Shown here piece after piece: positions 10,004 to 19,495 of a stretch of DNA of 25,936 nt (positions are counted from its first letter, which is position 1; each line of letters begins with the position of its first letter). Source of the DNA: Cerioporus squamosus (taxonomy: Eukaryota > Basidiomycota > Agaricomycetes > Polyporales > Polyporaceae). Below the pieces are notes generated by a model that searched no databases, was not told the origin of the DNA, and worked only from the letters and a program-made list of their open reading frames with translations. A program made the translations under genes and the position numbers. The DNA lies in contig JABYQS010000384.1 of assembly GCA_022592435.1 (NCBI GenBank), positions 1-25,936 on the forward strand. The letters run 5' to 3'.

Positions 10004-12396
10004 TCAAGCCTGGTTGAATGCACACTCAAAACTACTGGCACTATTCGGGTCTCCGCCGAGGTATCTCAGGTTGTTAGGGTACTGCAGGGCCTCGTGAGTG
10101 ACATGCTTCGACTCTGTGGGCAACAGCATACGCACTGTGCAAAGTGGGCGGGTGAAGCCGACCCCGTTCGCGACGTCGTTGTCGTTGTAGTAGACTGCGG
10201 TGAGGTTATCTGGCGCGACACCTTCTTCGACCCAGCGCACGATCGCGGCGAGGATGTTGTGCTCGGCATCGAAGGAGAGCGGCGGGCTGTTGTTGGACGC
10301 CTGCTCGACTGAGCCGAACGCGTTCGCTGCGAGTCCTCCCTGAAGTAACGTCAACGAACGGTCAGGGAAGAGCCAGACGAAGGTGGATGCCTACATGACT
10401 AGCGAAGAGGAAGTGGGTAAGATGATGGTTCGACGATGACGAGGTCGCCCTTGCTCACCAGTGGTTCATGCCCGGGATGGAGAAGAGGCGATAGAAGTCG
10501 TTGATGTCCAGTTGAGTATTTGCGCGAAGGAATTGGTGGACGGTCTCGTAGTAGTGGATTGCGTTGCCAGGGCTGATAAGCTCGTCCGCCCATCCGAAGT
10601 ATTGGATCAACTTTCCATTGTGCTCGGATCCTACGAATGCAGTGATGTTCGGGTTGATGGCCTGGGCGTATGGATGCGTCAGGATGTGCACTGAGGGCCA
10701 GACGCGGTACTCACATTGGCCTGGCCGGGATCTAGCTTGTCAGTGAGGGCTAGCAGAGTGGCATTGTAGTCATGGATTTCCCATGCCGTGTCGCTATGTG
10801 CCCGTAATGTGTTAGTTTGTGTGGGCACAGTGAGACCATCGCGTACTTGGTGACCATGAACTGGAAGTAAGCACGTCCGATCTTGAACTGTGTTTTCCCC
10901 ACGAGACCGCTGTAGTAGCGAGCCTCGCCTCCGGGATAGTATCCTCCGAAGACGTACGTCTGGTCAGCCTCGTAGTAGTCCGCGTATATCCGATGCAGGG
11001 CGCTGATCTGGTCCGCAGTCAGGCAAGTCGAAGCGTCTTGGCCTGGGCGGCAGGTCAACGTTTCAGGCCGGAAGCTAGGAGTCCGTGAGGACCGCAGTAA
11101 GTGCCAAGCGACCTCACTGATAGACTATAGTCCCACCTGCATGTACGAGGATCGTTGATGATTCCATCAGCGAGCTGTGGTGTGGAATACGTGAGAACAC
11201 CAGGAAAAAGTACTATAATCGTACGCAAGTGACGCACGCCATCGTACTCGTCGCACTGCCTCATGACCTCAGGAGCGAGTACATTTTGCCACATGTCTTC
11301 TGTCATGAAGTGCGGAGAGGTCGAGGGCTGTGTGTTGAGATTCATGTGGATGGACCATGCTTGCAAATGCGTCCACCAATTCGCGGGAGAGCCGACCACC
11401 TGAGCATACCGTGTGAGGTCACCCCAGCATTCCGGCACGGATATCATTAGCACAACGCAGGTGACGTACCACTCCGTCAAAATCTTCAGGAAAGTCCTGC
11501 ACCTCCTTCAGGCTGGACAAAGCTGGTTAGCCCTCACCACGCGCATCGTCCAGCATCCGATAACAGACCCTTGTCGTCCACCTGGTGCGAACACGAGACT
11601 GTCAGTCACAACGAGGCGGACGAGGAGTGATGCGCCCACTCACCATTGGAGCAGCCGAGGTAGTATGACTTGTTCGCTGGGGTCTCGTAGTACTGCTTCA
11701 CGACCTCCTTGCCGGCAAGCACACTGAGGTGTACCGCCCGGTATCCCCAGTCAACGATAGCATTCTGCACCCGAGCACAATGGTGAGCGGCCCGCCCGGC
11801 AGTCTGTTAATATCCGCGTTGCGGGCCATGTACTTACGTCGTTGTGGGGTCCAGCCCATGCGCCGTCATTCGTTCCGCCGTCGTGACCGGTATTGGTGGA
11901 TATTCCTGCAACTAGGCCGCCTGCACGTTAGCACGCAGCGGCGTACCGGCCGCGCTATATGCGATGACGTACAGCCTTGTGGGACCGCAACATGTCCGAG
12001 CTCGGTGACCGTCACTGTCGAAGAGACCTCAGTTGAAGCACTGCACAACAGGTGGGGGTTCGACCTACCGCCTCCCGCCATCCCCCCGTTGCCGACTGTG
12101 AGCACTCGACCATTCCAGTCGTCGGGCAGCCAGACTTCAGTGAGCGCAAAAGATTCTGCAGTGGCATTGGTGGTGATCACGAGTTCTACGCGGCAGAAGG
12201 CAGGCAGATTCGACTCGTCGATGCTGGAGTAGGCGTTTGAGACGTTGACGAGGGTGTTGGCAGCATAGTAGGTGGCAGCAGTAAGGTTGACGTTGGGCAC
12301 ATTGGCGAGGGTGAAGCTGCTACATGTGGACTCGGATCCACCGGCTGCGGCGACCCCTAGGGTGAGACCTAGCAGAGCGAAGAGAGATGAGTGCAT
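10004..12396 (-). CDS. Secreted tannase / feruloyl esterase family enzyme
   Basis: Thirteen exons are inferred on the minus strand: 12069-12396, 11973-12014, 11838-11911, 11644-11764, 11569-11581, 11470-11512, 11238-11399, 11137-11174, 10847-11074, 10715-10793, 10459-10661, 10395-10398 and 10004-10339 (556 residues). A signal peptide is visible (MHSSLFALLGLTLGVAAAGG). The family CS-D-HC arrangement is complete: GCSNGG with Cys186 and nucleophile Ser187, Asp402 in YFGWADELI, and His443-Cys444 in PGMNHC. Cys186 and Cys444 would form the disulfide that holds Ser and His together in this family. The calcium-lid-like CDEYDG-LADGIINDP (about 256-270) is also present. Members hydrolyse ester bonds of gallates or of feruloylated plant polysaccharides; sequence alone does not decide the substrate. 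Exons of 13 and 4 nt are required to keep the motifs in frame. The 54-nt first intron is frame-neutral and could be retained. Confidence 0.9.
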
Positions 12397-14450
12397 TTCG
12401 AAGAGTGAATGTGCACGACAGACCTCATTGCCCTACTGCCCAATTTATGTCCCAAGCCTGTGGATCAGGGCCGGACGTATCGGCCGCTCTTGTGCAGACT
12501 GCGCAGATTGGGCGCAGATGAGAATGCACAACGCGGTACTCCCAGGTACTCGTGACGCCGTCCCAGTTATCTCCGTGAACGGATGTACCTGTTGGAAGCG
12601 GCGTAGACCAACGCATGTAGATTCTGTCTGACATGTGATGAGCACATCGGGGGACACGTGTGGCGGGACAGGGACATGGTGCGTATGACTCCCGGGCATC
12701 CCATAGAGAGGGCGAGAGGAAAGGCTTCCTCAATGGAGATTGCAGCTGTAAGAATCGAGATGAGCCGGCACGTCAGGCATTCCACGGAGGTACTTACTGT
12801 GTCCGCCATCTATGGTGCCTGGTAGTGGCATGGCCGTGTCAACGGTCCACTGAACACGATTTGCATCTGGACCAATAGGGGGCAGGTTACCTGAAAGGCC
12901 GGTCTTCCATCTGGAGGCTAATGGACATTCACCGGGGCCCTCATGACCGAAGTGAAACTACGACAATCGTGGATGAGCCACACTGATGATTCGACTTGTA
13001 GCTCAACACCTCAAAATGCACACTCGAATTTGGGACGGGGGCGAGATCCCGTAAAGACGATAATTCTGAAGCGACGACATGGGCGGATCGACTACGGACA
13101 CATGAGTACTCACAGCAGAGATCCCTTGGGTTGCGACAGCAGCACTATAAGCGAAGGTCAGCAACAGTCTGGCAGGAGGTTCTCGAAATGAGGTTCAGAA
13201 AATGGTATTATCATTCAATGCCGGAGCTCAGCAACAGCTTCTAGTTGATAATGTTTATGGTAACTCATCCGCATCGCCGCCGTCCCTGCCATGTAGGAGG
13301 AAACAAAGTACTCACCACACGGGCCCTCTCATTGGCAGCGATACGACGTAAGATTGAGGACATGTTTGTTGTGCCACCTGTCAATGAATGTCAGCGAACA
13401 TTCAATGCGCAGGTTTGAGTTTGAAGATCAGAAGGGGTTGCCCGAAGAATTGAGCTGTGGCGGGCAGTTTCGGCAGCGATAGTACGAAGACCGTCGTGAT
13501 AATAGCATCATATGATGGGGGTAGGGGCAGCGACTTACCGAGACACTCAAACCGTCTCCCGGTGCGATGTATTGAGAGTGCAAGCACAGCCTGTGAACGA
13601 ACAAGTCAGCATCTCGGTATAGAGATATGGGAGAGAAGCTCAGAGTTTTTAAAAAACAGCCTTGGAATTGTCGTCACAAACCCACGACGTCCGTAGACTC
13701 GTGGTCAGGCGGTAACTCCATATATTACATCGTGGCTTAGGCGGAAGGGGATGAACACTTACCGAACAGGGTCGCCCGACAACGTCACCTAGAGAGAGTG
13801 AGACTGGGTGAACAGATGGCCGTCAGTAAACCGGACGAGCCAAAACGAGTCGAGTAGAAGAGTAAGATCAGTGGATTGACAGATAAATGTAAAGCATCGA
13901 GCCGATAGCTCTCAGATACTCTAGTTTGAATGATTTGAATTCATCGCTTCGCGATTGTAACAAAGGGAAGGTGGTGAACGGGAGACACACTCACCTCACC
14001 GACATCAGATGCGTAGCATCCTCACTAGCATGGTCACACACAGTCCCGCGGAGATGGTATGCGAAGTGACTTGCTCATCTGTGGGACAACGACAGTCAGT
14101 CATTCTGCACTACGAACACGTAGGAACCGATCAGTGTAACTATGACAAAATTCCATAGCATCGTGAATGCCGCTTGGTATAGCGACACCACTCGAGGTAA
14201 ACGATAGATATCATCGCGTCGAAGGGGTGAACAAGCATGAAGAGACTCACCATGATACCTAAGCTCGCCGTCGTGGACGAGCAGGAAGTCGCATGAAAAT
14301 CAACGGACGCGTTTTCAGCGCGTTACTTTAGGGCCGGTGCTTCGGCTCGTGACTAACGGAAGATTGACGCTTGCTCTACATAGATCTTATCTTATCTTAC
14401 CATGTCCTCGCGCTGCTCGTCATCGTCATCGGCCGAACCGACCTCAATAT
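12397..14450. other. Two-kilobase region without a confident gene; possible spliced minus-strand transcript
   Basis: No product is recognised. On the minus strand there are strong donor-like sites (GTGAGT or GTAAGT) near 14250, 13994, 13760, 13537, 13313, 13107 and 12797, several preceded upstream by plausible acceptors, giving potential exons of 26-100 bp. Some joins keep an open frame: the 13590-13540 piece, then 13380-13314, then 13150-13110, then about 12890-12797, reaching a stop near 12567. The implied introns (about 160-210 nt) are longer than in the other genes, and no start codon or domain is convincing. The candidates are a small unknown gene, a decayed gene, a non-coding RNA, or chance. 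The segment next to 12396 should contain the esterase promoter. Confidence 0.3.
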
Positions 14451-14453
14451 ATT

Positions 14454-14877
14454 GGATGACTTCCCGTAAGAATTTACGGCCAAATCGCCGTAAATGCTCG
14501 CTTGCGGAGTTTGATCTCCCTTGGATCTCTTGGGCGCTGAACGACCAGACGCTGGACGGCTCATCCTCGGCGGGACTCTTATGTCAGCATTTGTCAGCGC
14601 CCAATCCGGTATTTGTTGATGCCAACAGGATTTGTAATGATCGCGACTGCCTTTTGAGTCCTCCCGACGCCCTAAGCGAGCTTAAGCGAGGATTTACGGA
14701 CGTGCTGAAGTTTAGAAGGGGGGGTCGACCCCCCCTTCTAGATTTTGGGCGCCTGACGTGTTTACGGACGGGCGTTTGAGAGCGGAGTCTGAATCTGCAC
14801 TCGGCATCTCGGCCGTTAGCTCAGATCCAGCATCTACGGACATCCAGAGTGCCGTAGATTCTTACGGGAAGTCATCC
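14454..14877. mobile_element. MITE-like element with 27-bp terminal inverted repeats
   Basis: The left end starts GGATGACTTCCCGTAAGAAT and continues TTACGGC. The reverse complement of the right end starts with the same 20 bases and continues CTACGGC, so 26 of 27 positions match. The ends are flanked by ATT at 14451-14453 and 14878-14880, a possible 3-bp target-site duplication. Inside each end is a hairpin (TTTACGGC-6 nt-GCCGTAAA on the left, a CTACGG/CCGTAG pair on the right), and TTTACGG-like words recur at 14693, 14759 and 14833. At 424 bp with no transposase, it fits a non-autonomous DNA element. The 3-bp duplication would suit the PIF/Harbinger group, but that assignment is tentative. 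An open frame crosses the left border (14402-14779) but shows no protein family. Confidence 0.85.
14713..14740. repeat. Perfect 28-bp palindrome inside the MITE-like element
   Basis: The sequence reads TAGAA, seven G, TCGA, seven C, TTCTA, and is identical to its own reverse complement, with no spacer. It can form a cruciform or a G-tract structure. It lies inside the element and not at its exact centre. Confidence 0.95.
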
Positions 14878-14916
14878 ATTGTTGCAACCCATCTCTTGCA
14901 TACCCAAGCCTCCGCA

Positions 14917-16261
14917 ATGGTCTCTAGTCGCATGTTTGCACCCGCTTCAATCTTACGACGCCCACTGAGGCTGCCATTGACAAGAACGTCCCTCCCACAG
15001 GCGCGAGCTGCGTCTACATCCATATCCCCGGTCGAGTTACATTTCGACAAGGTCGTCCCTCCGGATGGCAACGAGACGGAGAAGCCACTAGTCATCCTAC
15101 ATGGTCTTTTGTGCGCTCTTTTTTTTCTTACTAGAAGCCTTGTGACGAATGTTGTACAGCGGGATGAAACGGAACTGGGGTTCGCTCTCCAAAGCTTTCG
15201 TGAAGGACCTTGGGCGACCCGTGTACGCTCTCGTATGTTACTCATCTACTCTGCATATGCTGTTTTCCTCAATTTGAACGAGGCCTTAGGACCTTCGTAA
15301 CCACGGAACATCTCCTCATGCGCAACCCCACACATATCCGGCCATGGCTGCGGACGTCCTCCACTTCTGCAAGGCACATAAACTGCATGACGTTTCCCTC
15401 CTTGGACATTCAATGTGCGTCCACAATGATGATGACGACGCGACGCAACCTGCTCATACGTGGCAGGGGAGGAAAAGTTGCGATGACAGTCGCGCTTTCT
15501 CCCGACCTCCCGTCCGACCTGCTTTCACACCTCATCGTTGCCGATATCGCTCCCTCGCGAGGCCCGCTCTCCGCAGAGTTCACAGGGTACATTGAGGCGA
15601 TGAGGAAGATTGAGGAGAGCAATGTCAAGACGCGTCAGGAGGCCGACCGCGTCCTCAAGCCATATGAACAGGTCCGCCCCCGCCTTCCTTCCTACGCCAT
15701 GGTCGGACGCGTCGATGTTCATCGTTCTCCGTGATCTTGTGCAGGACGCTATGACGCGTGCGTTCTTGCTCATGAACCTAGATCACGGAACAGCGCGTCA
15801 CCACCAACCGCTGAAGTTCCGCATACCCATCGGGCTGCTCGGTGAAGCCATACCGGAGATCGGCGGCTTTCCGTGGGCCCCCGGTGAGCGGACGTTCGAA
15901 GGACCGACGTTGTTCATCAAGGGTTCCAAGAGCAAGTTCGTACACCCCACAATGTCATCTGCTTAGCACAAGGATGTAGCTGACCTGCTTGACGTAGGTA
16001 CATCAACAGGCACAACATAGATACTGCGAAGGCTTTCTTCCCGAATATGGTGCTGGAGGAGCTGGATGCGGGACACTGGGGTGAGTGAGATCCTCTCCAT
16101 ATGCTGTCCCACGCTGACCTGTTTGTTACGTTCACGCCTTGTAGTACATTCGGAACGGTACGCGCCTCTAGTTCAGTCTCAACTGTTACACCACTCACAT
16201 TAACCTTGACAGTCCAACCGAGTTCAAGGCATTAGTCACGAACTTCATTAAGAGCCACTAA
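14917..16261 (+). CDS. ABHD11-like mitochondrial alpha/beta hydrolase (Imo32/Eat1 group)
   Basis: Eight exons are inferred: 14917-15110, 15160-15232, 15290-15414, 15467-15671, 15745-15935, 15998-16080, 16145-16157 and 16213-16261 (310 residues). The N-terminus is Arg/Ser-rich without acids (MVSSRMFAPASILRRPLRLP), as in a mitochondrial presequence; a second start at 14932 is possible. Family motifs follow: LVILHGLFGMKRNWGSLSK (oxyanion loop), LDLRNHGTSPH, nucleophile GHSMGGK (Ser130) and a C-terminal AGHWVHSE (His289). GHSMGGK and the HGLFG motif are each formed across an intron. ABHD11-type proteins are mitochondrial hydrolases; fungal relatives include Imo32 and the Eat1 alcohol acetyltransferases, so the substrate remains open. 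The seventh exon is only 13 nt. A MITE-like element ends 39 bp upstream of the start codon. Confidence 0.92.
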
Positions 16262-16413
16262 AACAACACGTAGATCACATATACATCACTATCATAGAGC
16301 ATGTAGACTGATACATTATTGCACCAAATATCCCAGCGTCCCTTGCAGATGACCCCAGACGTCGACAGCCCCAGACAACCCAAATGAAAGAAAGAGATGC
16401 GAAAAAGCGAAGT

Positions 16414-17970
16414 TCACAAAGCATAAGCGCAGATGGACGACTCCCGCTGCACGATGCTCTCCAACGACAGACGACTCGCTGCAGACGGACTGGCCGACAG
16501 CAGCTCAAGGATGTCTTCGACCTTCCGGGAGACAAGCTGCGGCTCGTCCTGGGGTTCGGAAGAGTCCAGCTCGAAAGTGGGAATGCTGTCCACGCTCGGG
16601 AGCACCAGCGCCGGCCCAGTCGTACTAGCGTTGGCCGCGAGAGAATCCTCAGACCCAGATCCCAAAGTCGCTGTCGCCGAGTCGTCCGCGACCTGGCCGT
16701 CTTCGAGCACGGCGACCGCCCCAAGAAGCGAACCGATGCCGTGCAGCTGCAGCACCTGTGAAGGTGACTTCGCACGTCCTTGTCCCGCGTGATCCCGAGC
16801 AGGCGCGTCCGTGTCGGTGGAGGGGCGCCTCGCAGAGGCTTTCGGACCGAACGGGAAGGTATTCGAGCGCGAATGCGTCATGGGCCGTCGTGGTGGATGA
16901 GATACGCGCCGCGCAAGGTGCTGCGGCAGGTACAGCGGACGGAGTTTCGGTCCTGTGGGTGGGACGATCGATTCCGTCTGTGCGAGCTTCTGGGCTAGGA
17001 GCAGCGGACGGAGGCTTGATTTGGGCGGCGCGCTGGGGGTCACGGGAGCAGGCGGAGGTGCTGCAGGGAGCGTGGATTGCCCTTGAGGTGCGACTGTAGG
17101 TGCAGATGGACGGGCCTTGGCTTGTTGCGGAAGGACCTGGGACGGGACGCCTGTTGTGGGTGCCGGAGGGCCGATGTCGGAGACGCCAATGTAGAGACGC
17201 GCCTTGCCGTGCTTTGGACACTTCTCGGTGTAGTAGTGCGTCCCGTCCGATATCGGGAGGGTGCTGTAGACTGAGAAGTCGTAGATGTCCGGGTGTGGGA
17301 CCGGAGATGCATCGAAGAGATAAGAGTCCTCGTAGAAGGAGGCTGACACTCGGCCGAACGGGTCCTCGACGTAGTCCCGGAGAGAAGGGGTCTCGGGCAA
17401 CGGGTCTGGGTCCGGACGAGAGGACAGACGCATGAAGCAAACAATCCGGTGCGCGAATCCGGCGGCAGTGTCAGGGATGTCGGGAGAGAGCAACTTCATC
17501 TTGGACCCTGGGAGGCTAGACATGCTCGCATTCCGCGGCTTGGGCTTCAGTGCGGGAAGCTTCTGAATGCCGCGCCGTGAGGCTATCGTGCTGGATACGG
17601 CGTCCAGTTCCGGCAGGTGTGCCATTGAGGTGCCATCGGAGAAAGAGATGCCCCTGGGCGAGGAAGAGAGCGCAACATCACTGGTACATGTGAGAGAAGA
17701 TGGTGTATGAACAGATGAAGGAGTGAGAGTGAGCGAAGAGCAACTAGCAGAGGAGTAGATAAGACTAGGAGGAGAGCAGCGACAGTGGGAGCAGTTGTGA
17801 GGACAGCATATGGAGTCGTCCTCGGGGTTGTACTCTTCGAGGTCGACTGGGAGGCGGATGACGTCTGGCGCGGTCGTCTTGCTGCGTCTGTCGCTGTGGC
17901 GGTCTGGCCAAGTCTCTGTTGGCGGATCGCGCTTGAGCAACTGGGCGACAGCAGCAAGGACACCGGTCAT
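16414..17970 (-). CDS. Pro/Ser-rich protein of unknown function with a short Cys cluster
   Basis: One uninterrupted frame of 518 residues starts at the ATG at 17970. I do not recognise the family. A Cys/His cluster ICCPHNCSHCRC lies at residues 54-65, followed by a Ser-rich stretch. The most structured-looking part is about 168-262, rich in aromatic residues (GFAHRIVCFMRL, EDPFGRVSASFYEDSYLFD, DGTHYYTEKCPKHG). The second half is proline-rich with two related stretches, SLRPLLLAQKLAQ and KLRPLYLPQHLAR, and the C-terminus contains an acidic Ser-rich segment ending in a possible helix (VEDILELLSASPSAASRLSL). Such composition suggests a scaffold or regulatory protein, but no function can be assigned. 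It converges on the ABHD11-like gene with 152 bp between the stop codons. Extra 5' exons upstream of 17970 cannot be excluded. Confidence 0.65.
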   Translation of the reverse strand: MTGVLAAVAQLLKRDPPTETWPDRHSDRRSKTTAPDVIRLPVDLEEYNPEDDSICCPHNCSHCRCSPPSLIYSSASCSSLTLTPSSVHTPSSLTCTSDVALSSSPRGISFSDGTSMAHLPELDAVSSTIASRRGIQKLPALKPKPRNASMSSLPGSKMKLLSPDIPDTAAGFAHRIVCFMRLSSRPDPDPLPETPSLRDYVEDPFGRVSASFYEDSYLFDASPVPHPDIYDFSVYSTLPISDGTHYYTEKCPKHGKARLYIGVSDIGPPAPTTGVPSQVLPQQAKARPSAPTVAPQGQSTLPAAPPPAPVTPSAPPKSSLRPLLLAQKLAQTESIVPPTGPKLRPLYLPQHLARRVSHPPRRPMTHSRSNTFPFGPKASARRPSTDTDAPARDHAGQGRAKSPSQVLQLHGIGSLLGAVAVLEDGQVADDSATATLGSGSEDSLAANASTTGPALVLPSVDSIPTFELDSSEPQDEPQLVSRKVEDILELLSASPSAASRLSLESIVQRESSICAYAL

Positions 17971-19495
17971 CTTGATAGCGAAAGCAGGGGAGATGTTGCA
18001 ATGGGAGGCGAGGGAGTTGAGACGTCAACCCGGATATTCGAGAGCTCGCCGGTTTATAGGACGGAGGCTGACCACGCCTGGCCGGAGGATTGGCACTTGC
18101 AAGCCGCGTCAGCAACATATTCTGGACGAGCACGTACCATAGTATTGGCCACCTGCTTCGACCTTGAAGGCAAGAGTGCAAGCTGTGTGTGTGTGCCGTG
18201 ATGCCTCAAGGCGTTGAGTCCGGGGTGGCCAGTGGGATGTGGATGGATACCTGATCTGGGAAAGGGTACGCGAAGAAGCTGTTGCACATGCTGTGGTCCT
18301 GGAAACTCGTAGTCGCCCTCTCGAAGCAGGCAAGAGACCATGGGCGTACAACCCGAGAAACTGCAGGAGGTGCTTGTTTCCGGCGGTTGCCTTGAGATGG
18401 TCATCGCCTGCTCAACGAGCGTCGCAGCTGGGCAGGTGTTCTCCAATGACGACGGCAGTCAGCATCACAGCATACATACCACGATAGCCAAGAGACAACG
18501 ACACGGAGCTTGCAAGGTTGACTGGCATGGAGGCAAGATGAGGTCGTCCAGAGAGAGCAGCGCCACCACCGGCTGAGCTCATGAAGTCTCTTCACAGGCA
18601 CGCTGCACCTCGCTGCTTCACGTAACAGCCTTCAGACTTTTTCCTACCACCATCTATGGCTCTTCGCGAATCCTCCCGTGGACCTGCACGGCAGTACGCA
18701 CACCCAACTGGATGAAGAAGGGCTCCCTGCGCATTGCGCAGTCTAGCCTGAAGCTTCTCCGATTCTCGACTTATGTACTACAGCTTCAGCCTAAGCCATC
18801 CGCCCGACCTCGCGGGCTCATTTTCCTCCCTCGCATCCATCTGACGACTCGGAGCTGTCGCATTCCCATATACGCATAGCCTCGCGGTGCTGGAGATCGC
18901 AACTGAGAAGACGGCGTTGCTGGGAGGGCGGTGGTGGGGGAGAGATAACAAGGTCATGGCTGGTGCAGGTCTTGCCTCATTAGAGTTCATCGACATCGGA
19001 CAGCCTCAAGGTGCGAATGAACGGCGGTCTTCTTGTCCAGAACATTAATTCACTGCAGCTGATTCTTCCCTCTTTAGTAGCGTGCTGTTCTCATGCTGCC
19101 TGTCCGCTGGGTGCGTGGCCTCCGCGCAGATTGTCCGGAACTTTGGCTGCGGTAGCGTGAGCTATCCACTTCAAAACAGCGATTCCTGGAGCCTGCTCTC
19201 CGATCTCTATCCTCTCCCAGACACCACCTTTGACACACCCGACCCCGTCGTCGCCAGCGACAAAACGACAACGTGCGTAATTGTCGCGCTCGTTGAGATA
19301 TCAAAGCTAAGACGCGTAACCTTGTTCTGATTAAGCCAATGAGCTTGACGATATTCCCCACCCGAGTTAACTCTCATCCACTCTCCCCATATTCCAGATC
19401 TCCCGGTCCGCGTAGTAGCCTGAGGTGCGTTCAATGTCCCCGGTATCCGACACACCAATCTTATGGTAGGTCGCATCAGCGCGTGGCCACCCGCC
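17971..19495. other. Long divergent intergenic region
   Basis: About 1.5 kb separates two genes that point away from each other. Several open stretches exist on both strands (for example 18054-18446 minus and 18239-18576 plus), but none has a recognisable domain, a convincing start or a clear splice structure. The region should include the promoters and 5' UTRs of both flanking genes, possibly with untranslated exons. Confidence 0.4.

Noticed and set aside
14402..14779. Open frame of 125 residues starting before the MITE-like element
   Set aside because: It runs across the element border and the palindrome and resembles no protein family.
16649..17440. Minus-strand Arg-rich frame of 263 residues inside the Pro/Ser-rich gene
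   Set aside because: It is an alternative frame of the 518-residue gene with skewed composition and no domain.
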